Shown: positions 31,639-43,791 of the stretch, one piece after another
Layout: each line of letters starts with the position of its first letter
Numbering within the stretch: the stretch's first letter is position 1
NCBI GenBank assembly: GCA_963853835.1
Contig: OY970820.1
Coordinates: 49,410,407-49,474,406 of the forward strand
Length of the DNA stretch: 64,000 nucleotides
Origin: Calendula officinalis
Taxonomy: Eukaryota; Streptophyta; Magnoliopsida; Asterales; Asteraceae
Direction: 5' to 3'
Program-made: the position numbers and the translations under genes
Notes under the pieces: generated by a model
The model's input: the letters and a program-made list of their open reading frames with translations, nothing else
Databases searched by the model: none
What the model was told of the DNA's origin: nothing

Positions 31639-32111
31639 TCTTTTTATCTTAAAGAGTGTTTCCACTTTCGAGCACGAAAGCATCATTTATTTAAAGCATA
31701 CGTTTTAATGAGTATTTTATGCGTTCGTTGAACGGTTAAATTTTAAAATCATACAATGGTGTTTTACAAAAATGAGCCTGTATTGTTCAATTTTGAGAAT
31801 TTTTTTGCACCCGTAGTCTATATTCTGACTATTGCTCTTCAATCAACTCCTATGTGGCTATGTGCCTTAGGCATAGTATTAAGTTTTGTAAATTGTCAAT
31901 TGATACACCTGGCTATTCATTCATGTTGTCTTTTTGTATACCTAGCTTTTTCACTCTTATTTGTGTTCTTCACTTAATATATGTGATTGTTAGGCTGTTT
32001 TTCGTATTTAATATTTCAGTCTATACATTTACATCAAGGGGCTGAACAAATGCTTGACTTTGTAGGCTGTATCAATGCCAAAGAATTGGGAACATTTATG
32101 AGATTATTGGG
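31639..32111. other. Unassigned spacer
   Basis: AT-rich DNA between element B and the Tekay LTR, continuous with 25335 before element B inserted. Short hydrophobic frames (31756-32045) show no recognisable motif. Confidence 0.5.
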
Positions 32112-34396
32112 TGTCACACCCCGCCAAAAATGAGTTTTACTTCATTTAAAATGTTTTGCGGAAGAACGGAGGTGTAACATTCATGATTACATAGCAAAAA
32201 TTAAGTAAACAAACAACCACGCAAATAACATAATGAAAATGGTTTACCTTCTATAAATGGAAATTTTCCAAAAATAGCAGTTACTAAAAATAGTAAGTTT
32301 TGAAAATAAAGTGATTGTTCGTAAACTTAAATGTTCATTCATGGCTCACGACAATCCACTTCCCATATCCTCCAGTCTCATTGAGCTCCTAAATCAGCTG
32401 GAAAACATAAGTATAAAAGGGTTAACAAATAATGTTGAGTGAATCCACAAGGTTTGAGTGTGTATGTTGAAAATGTCATGTTTGCAACCCAAAATGTTTG
32501 TTATGAAAAATAGATTTATGACTGAAAAAATATAAGGTTCAACACTCATATTATATGAGAAGTAAGTATGAAAAATGAAGTGTAATTGTAGAAGATCTGC
32601 AATTACTAGTTTTGATTATGAAAATGTGTTGAACAAGTTGTTATGTTTGACATCGCATGACCGTTAGACTAAGCGATATAACTTTCTAAACGATATAACT
32701 TTCTAATTAGACTAAGCTAACACAGGCGATTCTAAATACGATATAAGATATATGATATATAATTAATGTTATGTTTTATGTTTTGTGACATCGAATGAAC
32801 TTGGATCATTGGGCCTTAATGGGCCGAAATGAAATGAAATGAAATAGGCTTCGAAATGAAATGAAATGAGATGGGCTTGGGTTAGACTTAATGGGCCTAG
32901 ATTGGGCCTAATGGGCTTAATTGGCTTAATGGGCCTAGATGGGCTTAATGGGCCACTAGGTTTGGCCAATTGGGCCTCACATTGGGCTTAGGTCCAATTA
33001 GATTAGGCCATGTATTGGGCTTGGCCCAATTGGGTTCAGTTTGGGTATAAGTGGGCCAAAGGTTTGGGCTTTGGTCCAAATGGGCTTGGATACTAATGGG
33101 CCTACTAAAGTTTGGGCCCGATGGATTAAGGTAGATCGAATGGGCCAAGTACGGGCCTTGGCCCCATTAGGTATTCGGGTTTGGGTCCACGGTTTGGGTC
33201 AAGATCCGGCCTTGACCCGGTTTGACTTATGGGTCAAAATTAGTCCATTCTAGAAGTCAACATTGGTCAAAATAGTCAACAAATGTCAACTAGGGTTTCT
33301 AGATTTCGGCTAGGGTTTGGAGTTCGAATCTAAGGTTTAGTCTAGCACAAGTTTTGGACAACGAATGTCAAATCTAGTCAATCTAGGTCAACTAGAGTTA
33401 GGGTTTCGATCAAGGGTTCGGTCAAGGGTTGACCGAAGGCCAAAACCCTTTGGGTTTGAAGCTAGATCGGCTAGGTTTGGTCTAGGCTTCGAGATTTGAG
33501 GCTAGTTTGGCTAGAACTAGGGTTAAGCACTACAAGGGTTTTAGATCTAGGGTTTAAGGCATCAAAACAATCAAAATCAAGCAAGTAGAAGGGACAATTC
33601 GAACCATCATACACACGCATGCATGTGTGCTTCGGCTTTGGAGAAACAATGCATGACCGAGACCATTTGGCCTTAGGCCATGGTCTCGGGTTCGATCTAG
33701 TACCGAATCAAGGAAGAAAACAATGCAAAACAAAAGGGAAAATCGGTATACCTTGGATCAAACGAAGATGAGATCTAATGGAGATGCTTGGGACGAATTT
33801 CGATCTTGGGGCTGCTTGTGATGTTCGGCCGAATTGGAGGAAGCAAAAAGGGTTAGGGTTTCAGTGGTGATGGTGTTTATATAGGGTAGGATTAGGGTTT
33901 AGGAATAGGTGTTGAACTTGGAGTAGGTCTCTTTTGAATCAAGGTAGAGATAAGGATCAATCAAGGAGATAAGGCCAACATAAAATGAACCACACCCCTA
34001 AGGGTGTTCAGTCGAGTGGATGGTCACGAGAGGGAGGGAAGGCCGGCCACATTGGTGGTCGATCTAGACTTGGTTTCGGGTTTACTTGTTTGGTTCATTC
34101 GAGTCACGTTATATTAATTTTAATGTGTTTATTTCTTAACCGATAAAATTACCATTTTAGAAATGTTTTTAGCTAAATGTGTGTCACCATTAGGAGGTAA
34201 TAACGTTGTGTTGACTAAAATAGTCAAACACTAATGTATGGTGTAAAAATAGATGTTTAGTGAACTAGTCATGTGGTTGGATGCCAAAAGTAGAGATGAA
34301 ACTTAAATGAGGAAAGTTTCTAAAAATAGAAACTTTCTAAAATTAGAAAGTAAGAAATGAAAAATAGTAACATACCCAAAATGTCGAGTTGTCACA
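32112..34396 (-). repeat. Tekay 3' LTR, 2.3 kb
   Basis: Plus-strand termini TGTCACACCCCGCC and CGAGTTGTCACA. Its first ~550 bp match 38792-39348 closely. On the minus strand a TATA box (CCCTATATAAACACC) lies at about 33876-33890, with CTAACCCT/AAACCCTA telobox-like pieces around it. Between about 32805 and 33175 there is a dense run of TGGGCC/TGGGCT. Long LTRs of this size are normal for Tekay elements. Confidence 0.88.
32805..33175. repeat. TGGGCC/TGGGCT array in Tekay LTR
   Basis: More than twenty TGGGCY words (plus strand) in about 370 bp, set in variants of TTAATGGGCCTAGATTGGGC. TGGGCY is the site II word bound by TCP factors. In this LTR the array lies downstream of the TATA box in the direction of transcription, so it would be in the transcript or act as an internal element. 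It may be only an expanded repeat. Confidence 0.7.
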
Positions 34397-34479
34397 TTCT
34401 CCCTGGTTGAAGAAATTTCGTCCCGAAATTTAATACAAAGAACGAACAGGAGAGACAACGAGAAATAGATGTGGATGAT

Positions 34480-35290
34480 AGGCACTACTCATTTCAAGAC
34501 GAGTATCGAAAGGGGTTTGCAACAATTTCGAAAAACGAGGAGTGAAACGCCTGACACGATTAGATATGATCGATATTGGCACTCCATGCCTAAATACGAC
34601 TTCCTTCTAGTACATTCTTGTCAAATTCTCCATTTGATCAGTTTCCTTGATCGAGCTGATTTGGTTAAACAATCGACAATTACGCGAATTGTAACATAAC
34701 CACCAGACGTTCGAGGTAACTTGGTTATGAAATCCGTTGAGATTTGTTCCCATTTCTGTAACATCCCAGAACCCCGCAACACGATATTGTCCGCTTTGCC
34801 CACCGGCGCACGGTTTTGTTCTTGGTGTGGACCCCTCCACCCAAAAGGCCTCATGCTAAGAGAGGTATCCACACCCTTATAAAGAGTGTTTCGTTCCCCT
34901 CTCCAACCAATGTGGGACGAATGTTACAATTTCCATTTAGGGTTCTCTGGTTATTGTAGAAGACTAGACGGTTTTTGATTTTCAGCTTTCACTTGTGAGC
35001 ACGCTAGACATTTGTTGATGTACACTGCAAATCTCTTTCTTCATGTTAGGCAACCAATAAAATTCTTTTTTATCTCCGTACATCTTGTCAGCACCGGGAT
35101 GAATCGAATAGTTGGACTTGTGAGCTTCATATAGGATGACATTGCGAACACTTGCATGATTAGGGACCCATATACGATCCATAAAGTATAGGGTTCCATC
35201 CACCTTTCTTTCTAGTTGCTTCTCCAAAACACGTACGACTTCCCTCTTCATGTTTTCTATCTTCAAGGCTTCAATTTGGAATTTTTGAAT
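34480..35290 (-). pseudogene. pol: Tekay integrase remnant
   Basis: The fragment at 35266-34982 holds the zinc-binding region (EAHKSNYSIHPGADKMY, then FYWLPNMKKEI) but the Cys pair is damaged after CSVHQQM. The core begins past the TRIM insertion with KWEQISTDFITKLPRTSGGY and VIVDCLTKSA, which holds the first catalytic Asp (TDF). Later catalytic residues were not recognised; the region 34410-34600 is strongly decayed or deleted. Split by the solo LTR at 34757-34928. Confidence 0.75.
34757..34928 (+). mobile_element. TRIM-like solo LTR, 172 bp
   Basis: Begins TGTAACATCCCAGAACC and ends GACGAATGTTACA, with a perfect 5 bp duplication ATTTC (34752-34756 and 34929-34933). It includes GATATTGTCCGCTTTG, GAGGTATCCACACCC, a TATA-like CCCTTATAAAGAGTG and CTCCAACCAATGTGGGA. 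This set is familiar from small terminal-repeat elements widespread in flowering plants. No 5S-like internal promoter is evident. It interrupts the Tekay integrase. Confidence 0.85.
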
Positions 35291-35349
35291 TTGGGAGGAT
35301 AGATTAGAAAGAATGGAAATTGGAAGGGCTTGAACACGACGAGGTTTGG

Positions 35350-35660
35350 GTTACTCTTTCCGACTTAAGGCATCAGCTAAGACGTTAGCTTTACCAGGAT
35401 GATACTGGATCTCGCAGTCGTAATCATTCAACAACTCTACCCATCTCTACTGTCTAATGTTGAGCTCTTTCTGATCGAATATGTGTTGCAGACGCTTGTG
35501 GTCGGTGAATATAATGCACTTGGTACCGTAGAGGTAATCTCTCCAAATCTTCAATGCGAACACCACGACACCTAACTCGAGATCATGCGTTGTGTAGTTC
35601 TTCTCGTGAATCTTCAATCGTCAAGAGGCGTAGGCGATCACTTTAGTGCGAAGCATCAAA
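35350..35660 (-). pseudogene. pol: Tekay RNase H remnant
   Basis: Minus-strand pieces read VYGTKCIIFTDHKRLQHIF, then ELNIRQ-stop-RWVELLNDYD and the closing HPGKANVLADALSRK. This is the RNase H domain of gypsy pol. An in-frame stop replaces the Trp usually found after RQ. Confidence 0.75.
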
Positions 35661-35876
35661 GAAAACTATGAAATTGTCGGTTCCTTCGGGAAGAGATGGA
35701 ATTTGCGCGGAAAATACTATGGATTTTAGGGTTTGGAAGGCCGATTCTCATTTTTTCGCCCCAGATAAATTTCTCATCTTTTTGCGTCAACGCTTCTAAA
35801 TCTTTAGCTATCTTCGCGAAATTCTTGATGAATCTTCTATAACAGCCAGTAAGACCAAGAAATTGTCTAATTTCTG

Positions 35877-36470
35877 TTAGGGTCTTTCGAGCTTCCCATT
35901 TCTTAATAGCCTCGATCTTTGTAGGTTCAACGTGGATTTCTTCCTGTTGATGACATGCCCTAAAAATTGTACTTCCCGCAACCAGAATTCACACTTGGAC
36001 ATCTTGGCATACAACTTCTCTTTCTCCAACCACTCAAGAATGATTTTTAAGTGCTCTTCATGTTCTTCACTTGTTCGCGAATAGATGAGAATATCATCTA
36101 TGAAGACGATAACGCATTTGTCGCGATATTCCTTGCACACTCTGTTCATGAGATCCATAAACACAGCAGGTGCATTGGTCAAACCAAATGGCATTACCAA
36201 AAATTCGTAATGACCATAGCGAGTTCTGAAAGCAGTTTTGGGCACATCTTCATCACGAACTTTTAACTGAAGGTAGCCTGAACGAAGATCAATCTTGGAG
36301 TAGAAACTCGATCCTTGGAGTTGATCGAATAGATCATCAATACGGGGAAGAGGATAACGATTTATAATGGTTATTTTATTCAGTTCTCGATAGTCAATTT
36401 ACATCCTCATTGAACCATCTTTCTTTTAACGAAAAGAGACCGGAGCTCCTAGGATGAGAAACTCGGTCGA
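35877..36470 (-). pseudogene. pol: Tekay reverse transcriptase remnant
   Basis: Read from about 36470 downward: FVKKKDGSMRM, a stop, IDYRELNKITI, then YSKIDLRSGYLQLKV with the first catalytic Asp. An open frame at 36245-35877 continues FRTRYGHYEFLVMPFGLTNAP and the catalytic motif FIDDILIYS. The later part QFLGHVI precedes a frame break. These motifs are typical of Tekay/Del chromoviruses. At least one stop upstream makes it inactive. Confidence 0.85.
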
Positions 36471-36879
36471 CTGGAACCAAGATCAAGGTGTTCTTGCAAT
36501 AGAGGAGAAAGTCCTTGCATTTCTGATGGTGCAAGACGATAAGGAGAACGTGCGATAGGAGTGAATTTTGGAATCAAATGATGCGGAATTTAACTTGTCT
36601 CTTAGGTGGCAGTCCAGGCAATTCGCCAGGAAAACAATAGGAAAATCACGAACGATAGGAATGTCCTCAATCTTACCATTTTTAGACTGTTTGTCAACGA
36701 CATGAGCAAGAAAGGCTTGACATCCTTTACGAAGATATTTTGTGCTTTCATAGCATTTATGATTTTGATATTTTTGTTTCTTTGTTCACCTTGAATTATT
36801 AATGTTTATGTCTTTGTTACAGGGATTCGAATTTGTTTGTTGTGGCATAATATATCAACATGGTGTTTAGATAACCAAT

Positions 36880-38540
36880 TAATCCCTATGATGATATCAA
36901 AACTACCTAGCTCCACAGGCATAAGGTCAATCTCGAATACATGATTGTCTAGATTAAGCTTACAAGTCTTAAGAAAATCTCACTAGACATAATAACTTGC
37001 CATCTGCTAATTCAATCTCATAACTGACCACTATAGGCGATGATTCGATTGCTAAGAATCTTTTATAGTCGGTCGATACAAAACTCAAATCGGCTCTCGA
37101 ATCGAATAAAATAGAAGCAAAATAACTGTCGATTATAAACGTACTGGTAACAGTACTGGGATCTTCGCAAGATTCTTAAGAACCAATGACGAACGCTCGA
37201 CCACAAATATTCTGACGATCATTGTTTTTGTTGGCATTGCGGTTGTTGTTACGATTGGCGTTGTTGTTGTTCTTGAAGCTTTAGGCAGCGATTTCGGTAG
37301 TGATTTGGGTCATCATACTCGTACAGACGAGAATTTTGGAAGGAGGTATTAGACGTACACTTTCTGAAATTGTGTCACATATATAACACTTCTCACACTG
37401 ATCATCATGATGTCAATTGCTCTTGTTACACTTGGGATTGCTTCCAGCACATGGTTTTTCATCAGGGTTCGACTGATTGTTGTTCTTCTGGTTAGATGCA
37501 TCATAGCTCTGAATTTTCTGATACTTGTTCCCTTTGTAGTTTGCTGATTGTTGTTGTAGTAACGCTTCCCATTATCGTTGCTAGAGGGTTCAGACAATTT
37601 GCTAGACACAACCAATTGGTCTTTAGACTACCCACTTCCAAAAGTATCATCGATCAATCTTGTTGCTAGATTCACATCATTTTCAAAAGTCGTAGACTGA
37701 GCGTCAGTGACGTGAGTATGAACGAGATCGTGTAGACCGTAGATATATCTCCCAATTCGCGTAAACTCGGGGAAACCATATGAGGGACAAGACGATAAAG
37801 AGAATTTAAAGAAAGAATTTTTTTTATTTATTTTATAGAGTAAACATAATAGAAACATTTAAAGAAATAGGGAAAAATAGATACATTGGTCGTAGTAGTA
37901 GTAGACGTAATCGTAGTAGTAGTAGTAAACGCTAAATAAGGAGATTACTCATTATAGTATGAAAGAAATTTTTAAATAATCAAAGTAAGATGATCTTTTT
38001 AATTAATAAAATAAGACTTTTATTTAAAACGTGTGCTAATGGTTAAGTTTTGAAAAGAATGACACATCCAGCTAAACTAGGTAACAAGAAAATAACTAAG
38101 TAAAACTAATTTTTAAAATAGTTAAGAAAATAAAATATTTGTATAATGGAAAGTTGAATTAGACTCGCGGCGACGACTCGTCGTCTTCTTCTAGTTCATC
38201 TTCTACTCCAGAGTCTTCTTCAGGCTCTGACTCTTCTTCTTGTTCTCATTCTGATACTGGTTCTAGTTCTGGTACTAGTTCTTGTCGTCGAGGGGTTCTT
38301 GGAGCTAAAGTACGAAGCAGTTTTGCAGGCGTAGGTACAAATAAAATACCGCTCTCAAACTTACGAAACAAAATTGGACGTTGGCCAATCGGAGGACCAT
38401 TTGGGACAACAGGGATATGACGTCTTCTTGGTCGTCGATGCCATAGAACAACTTGAGATGAAGGAATACTTCTAGGCGTAGTAGTGCTCTGATCACTATC
38501 ATATTCGGAGTCGGACGCAATATCGATAACACTCACTGAA
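36880..38540 (-). pseudogene. gag: Tekay protease and gag remnants
   Basis: Near 37080-37110 the minus strand reads ILFDSRADLSFVS, the protease motif with Gly changed to Arg (normally DSGA). From 37858 to 37349 are gag pieces with zinc-knuckle-like debris. At 38536-38246 a frame MSVIDIASDSEYDSDQ followed by an Arg-rich stretch and acidic tail is the likely gag N-terminal leader protein. Frames are broken repeatedly. Confidence 0.6.
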
Positions 38541-38776
38541 GACGTTCTGATAAATATGTCGCATTACTGATAGAAAATAAAATTTGGCACTTAGACGATA
38601 TGCTAAATATTACTCTAAGGCAATACTAACTAAGACAATGTTCTAATCTAAGAACAATGAAACTTCAGGATATGAGACTCAGCGTGCCATGGATATGTTT
38701 GTTTTGTAAAAAATTTTGTTTTTTCCAAAAATCTTTTGTAGTTATAGACTAGGTTTGCTAATTCACTATAATTTAA

Positions 38777-38788
38777 GCTCTGATACCA
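38777..38788 (-). promoter_or_regulatory. Tekay primer-binding site
   Basis: The minus strand reads TGGTATCAGAGC, three bases from the LTR terminus at 38792. Confidence 0.9.
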
Positions 38789-38791
38789 CTT

Positions 38792-39348
38792 TGTCACAAC
38801 CCGCCAAAAATGAGTTTTACTTCATTTAAAATGTTTTGCGGAAGAACGGAGGTGTAACGTTCATGATTACATAACAAAAATTAAGTAAACAAACAACCAC
38901 GTAAATAACATAATGAAAATGGTTTACCTTCTATAAATGGAAAGTTTCCAAAAAATAGTAGTTACTAAAAATAGTAAGTTTTGAAAATAAAGTGATTGTT
39001 CGTAAACTTAAATGTTCATTCATGGCTCACAACAATCCACTGCCCATATCCTTCAGTCTCACTGAGCTCCTAAATCACCTGGAAAACATAAGTATAAAAG
39101 GGTCAATAAATAATGTTGAGTGATTCCAGAGAGTTTGAGTGTGTATGTTGAAAATTTCATGTTTGCTACCCAAAATGTTAGTTATGAAAAATAGATTTAT
39201 GACTGAAAAAGTATAAGGTTCAACACTCATATGATATGAGGAGTAAATATGAAAAATGAAGTGTAATTGTAGAAGATCTACAATTACTAGTTTTGATTAT
39301 GAAAATGTGTTGAACAAGTTGTTATGTTTCACATCACATGACCGTTAT
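38792..39348 (-). repeat. Tekay 5' LTR, truncated
   Basis: Matches 32112-32672 from TGTCACAACCCGCC to GCATGACCGTTA-like sequence (CATGACCGTTA), then stops abruptly. About 1.7 kb of the LTR, including its U3 and TATA region, is absent. Confidence 0.85.
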
Positions 39349-39994
39349 CCCCAACAAATTGCAAGGTTCTTCGGCTAATATACCAACCCCTAAACCCACA
39401 ATCAATACTTCAACTCCAGTATGTTATTGTTCTTTTATGGATATACACTCTCGAAAGATGTCTTGGATAAACCAAGTAATGATCAAATAATGTTGGGAGG
39501 ATGAGTGTCAGCCAATAGTACTATCTTCATATCCATGGTCTAGATCCACTAGTTAATGATTGCTAGCACCTTAGTCCGGATACGTTATGACTTTGTGACT
39601 TGGTTTATTTTGTGATTGGATTATTGCTTTGCAACCTTTGAATAATTTTGTGAAATTTCTATGTTTGAAATTACTTGGTTTCTTTCTATGCGTGTACTTT
39701 GCTATAGAATTATGTATGTATTTGTTGGTGAACCGGTGAAAATTTTTTTTACTCGCGAGGATGTCGCTTCCGAATAGGAAGTGCTTATCTTTTATCAAGT
39801 TGATCAAAAGATGAAATTGAATGCATCTTTATAGACCAAGCAACGTTGTTTGATTCACCTGGTATAATTTATATTGAACTATGTTCTTGACTATGTCACT
39901 TGTGCATGCATGTGTTGTAACATTGTACATAATAAAAAGTGTTATCTTATTGAGTTTATTGAATAAAATTGGGATACATGATCAAACCAAATTA

Positions 39995-40967
39995 TTAAAC
40001 GTAACACTTCTTCAGGTTTATGACATTCCATGTCATGGGAATAGTCTGTCCGTCCATGTCTGACAACGTGTAAGACCCATTGCCATTAGCATGAAGTACT
40101 TGATAAGGGCCTCCCCATGTAGGGCCTAGCTTGCCTTGACTTTCTACTATGCTGGCTTCTTTCTTCCTCCATACCAGATCGCCTGGCTGAAAAGAGAGAG
40201 GATGGACTCGCTGATTGTAATATTTTGCCATCTGCATGTGACTGGTCGCCTGTTTGATGAGAGCGATCTCCCTACGCTCTTCTACGATGTTTAAGTTTTC
40301 TCGTAATGCTTCCTCATTCTCTTCAGGGTTTAAGTCCATAACCCTTTGAGTTGGATGAGTAATTTCTGGAGGAATGACTGCTTCTGTGCCATAAACCAAG
40401 CTGAAAGGTGTTTCAGATGTAGTTGTACTTGGGGTGGTTCGATGAGCCCAAAGGATACCTGGTAAAGATCCACCCATGCAGTTTTGTGCTGGCCCAATTT
40501 TGCTTTGATTGCTTTCACGATGGCTTTGTTCATGACTTCGACTTGGCCATTGGCTTGAGGATGTGCCACTGACGTGAACCTCTGTTGTATGCTCATGTCA
40601 GAGCACCAAGCCTTGAATGGACCTTCTGCAAACTGTTTGCCATTATCGCTTACCATGACATGCGGTACCTCAAACCTGCAAACTATGTGTTCCCAGACAA
40701 AATTGATAACACGCTTCCCAGTGATAGTTGTCAAGGGCATTGCCTCTATTAACTTTGTAAACTAATCAACAGCAACAATGAGAAACTTGACATTGCCAAC
40801 GCCGGGTGGAAATGGCCCAACAATGTCAATCCCCCATTTGTAAAATGGCCATGCAGTAGTGACAGGGATAAGATCTTGCTTTGGCGATTTGGCGACATAA
40901 GCATTTTGTTGACAGGCTGTGCACTTTTCGATTTCCCTCCCTTGCATCTTGATGCATCGTTGGCCAA
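39995..40967 (-). pseudogene. pol: Tat integrase, core and C terminus
   Basis: Frames 40947-40762, 40740-40330 and 40477-39995. The order is KCTACQQNAYVAK (zinc Cys pair), WGIDIVGPFPPG (first Asp), a TAG stop after FLIVAVD, MVSDNGKQF (second Asp), NGQVEVMNKAI (Glu), and then the C-terminal part with PGDLVWRKKEAS and LGPTWGGPYQVL. The triad is intact but a stop and a frameshift near 40400 break the protein. Confidence 0.85.
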
Positions 40968-42319
40968 AAGTACCCCAATCTCATGATTTTACCAGTGACA
41001 GAGCGTGGACCTGCGTGGAGGGAACATGTGCCGCTATGTACAGCTTCAATGATACTTTTAGCCTGTGTTGGGCCAACACAACGTAGGTGTGGCCCCAGAT
41101 AAGATTTGCGAAACAGGCAGTTGTCCACCAACGTGTACATTGGTGACTTCATTCGAATTTTTCTTGCTAGCTGTGGATCAGCCGGTAGGACATCATGTTT
41201 GAGGAAATTTAAGATCGGAGTCATCCAACATTCTTCCTCTGCAACAGTGGTAACCTCCTTTGGTCGCGCAATGGACTTTTCTATCAAGATCTCCACCAAT
41301 AATTCTTTTTTAAGATGGGCAAAGGCGGACGAAGCCAACTTGCTTAGGGCGTCAACTAACTTGTTGCGATTTCTAGGCACTTGCTCAATGGTAAATTTCG
41401 TTAATTCTGAGATCACCTTTTTAGCTTCTTCTAAGTATAGCTGCATGGAGGGTTTGTTCGCAACGAATGCGCCACTGATTTGGTTGGCAACAAGCTGTGA
41501 ATCTACAAATACAGATATGCTTTTCACACCCATTCTCCTGGAGATTTTCAAACCTGCTAACAAAGCTTCATACTCCGCTTCATTGTTAGTTGTGGGAAAC
41601 TCGAACTTAAGGGCATAAGTGTACTCATTTTTATTGGGGTCTGTAAGAATTAAACCTGCTCCAGAACCTTCCAAGTTAGAGGCACCGTCAGTGAAAAGTG
41701 TCCATGGGATATCTTCCTCCTCCTGCACGTGCTTTTCCTTATCTTTTTCGTCTATCTCGGCAAGGAAATCGGCTAAAATCTGACCTTTCATAGAAGTTCT
41801 TGGATGAAAGGAAATTTCATGCTCCTTCAATTCCACTGCCCACTTAGCCAACCGTCCTGACACCTCAGGCATTCCTAGGACGTGCTTAATTGGTTTGACT
41901 GATAAGACATGAATAGGGTGAGCCTGGAAGTAACGCCTCAAACGCCTAGTTGCATGTACCAAAGCAAGGGCTAATTTTTCCAAGCACGGGTAATTTATTT
42001 CTGGACCTTTCAACACCCGGCTAACAAAATAAACTAGCATTTGGGTAGACCCACGCTGCGCCATCATAAATGCGCTAACACATTCCAAAGAAGCAGCCAG
42101 GTATACCACCAATGGTTCTCCTGGTACGGGAGCTGTGAGCGTAGGAAGGGTGGCCAAAAACTGGTTTAGCTCTTGAAAGGCTGATTCGGCTTTAGGTGTC
42201 CATGAAAAATCTTGTTTCTTTATGCAGCCTTTCAAAGTGTGGAAAAATGGTAGAGACCGATCAGCTGCTTTGGAGAGGAAGCGGCTGATTGATGCCAGCT
42301 TACCATTAAAACTTTGCAC
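40960..42319 (-). pseudogene. pol: Tat RNase H domains and integrase zinc region
   Basis: One open frame (42319-40826). First the RT-linked domain with VVYLAASLECVSAF, FVSRVLKG and the HPIHVLSVKPIK region. Then a second RNase H fold: WTLFTDGASNLEGSGAG, NNEAEYEALLAGL and FVDSQLVANQI, giving the Asp-Glu-Asp set. Then PVDALSKLAS-like sequence and the start of integrase (RLGYFWPTMHQDA). Two RNase H-like domains are a hallmark of the Tat lineage. A frameshift follows near 40950. Confidence 0.85.
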
Positions 42320-43791
42320 CTGCTTTTGGTGGATGGGGAGACCATGTCTAAAACAGCCTGTATTTTCTTGGGATTGGCTTTAATGCCTCTCGGCGTAATG
42401 ATGTGCCCTAGGAACTTGCCCTCTTCCATGCCAAAGCTGCATTTGGAGGGGTTAAGCTTCATGTTGATCCTCCGCAGTTCCTCAAAAGTTTCTTTTATAT
42501 CGGCCAACATGATATCCTCCGCTTTGCTTTTGATGACAATGTCATCCACATAAGCTTCCACATTTCGTCCAATCTGATCCTTGAACGCCTGGTCAATCAA
42601 GCGCCGGTAGGTTGCACCTGCATTTTTTATACCAAATGGCATTTTTTGGAAACGGTAGATGCCCTGGTCTGTATGGAAAGCTGTCTTATCCTCGGTACTG
42701 CGCTTCATGTGGATCTGGTGATAACCTTTGTAAGCGTACAAGAAACGTTTAAGCCGGAAGCCATCCAAGGATTCTACCTTCCAGTCAATCTCTGGCAGGG
42801 GATAGTTATCTTTCAGACATGCTTTATTGATATCTTTGAAGTCGACACATAACCGCCATGAACCATCACTTTTCTTGACCATGACCGGGTTAGCAATCCA
42901 GGTCTGGTATTTTACCTCCCTGACGATTCCACTTGCTACCATTTGGTTGACTTGTTGACATGCTGCTTTGCTGCGATCCATGGCAAGCCCGCGCTTTTTC
43001 TGCTTGATTGGGACAATGTTTGGATTGGAATTTAGAGCATGCTCGACAAAACTCCGAGGGACACCTGTCATATCAGATATCTGCCATGCGAAAATATCTA
43101 GGTTGGATTTAAACGAACTAATGAGTTTGTTTTTTATCTGCGAAGGTAATTGTGAGCCAATAATGAAAGGTTGATCAGGAAAATTGGCATTAAGGACTAC
43201 CTTGGTTTCTGGACCTTCCGTGACCTCCGCTTGTGTAGCCCGATCGGTGCTTGGCTTTGACTTTTCGACTTGCTTGCATTCCTGTGGCCATGACATCTGC
43301 CCCCTGACAGTAGCAACTCCAGCTGGAGTAGGAAACTTCACCATGCCGTGAATAGTGGAAGGTATGGCCTTGAACTTCTCTAGCGATGGTCTGCCAAGAA
43401 GAACGTTGTATTCTGAAGGGGCGTTGACAATGGCAAAGTCGACCATTTCAACCCTATACTGTGGATATTCCCCCATCATCATCGGTAAAGTTATTTCTCT
43501 CACAGGCCAGTGTGTTTCTCCAGAAAAACCGACCAATGGTGCCTGCGCTGGTCTTTTTGTGTCCTTGACTGTATGGGGTAACTTCCTGAAATAATTCTCA
43601 AACACTATGTCAGTAGAGCAGCCTGTATCAACATAAGATTTGTTAATCTCATAAATGGACAATCGGATCTTAATGACAACATGATTATTGGAAGTAGCTG
43701 CTACTGGGGGAAAGGAAATAGGAACCATCATCCAGCTTTGGAGGACCGATGCTTTTCTCTTAGACGATGCCTCGCCTCGAACCATGAGCAC
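42232..43791 (-). pseudogene. pol: Tat protease and RT with lost catalytic Asp
   Basis: A 519-codon frame. The protease motif YVDTGCSTDIVF is at residues 53-64. RT motifs: WRLCVDFKDINKAC, then RFLYAYKGYHQI, MPFGIKNAGATY, and YVDD at 414-417. The Asp expected in the FLDAY position (block A, metal-binding) is Tyr at residue 352 (codon 42738-42736, TAC), so RT is catalytically dead. The frame ends by a shift near 42235-42320 and continues in the next frame. Confidence 0.85.

Larger units (their letters stand above)
32112..39348 (-). mobile_element. Decayed Tekay-type Ty3/gypsy element
   Basis: Minus-strand chromovirus with long LTRs: the full 3' LTR is 32112-34396 and the 5' LTR begins at 38792 but is cut at 39348. 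The primer site is at 38777-38788 and the polypurine tract (CCAGGGAGA on the minus strand) abuts 34396. Integrase, RNase H, RT, protease and gag remnants follow in order with many stops. A 172 bp TRIM-like LTR sits in the integrase. No left duplication could be tested because the right end is missing. Confidence 0.85.

Noticed and set aside
34757..34928. Cassandra element with 5S RNA in the LTR
   Set aside because: No 5S-like A box and C box were seen; length and ends fit another TRIM-like type.
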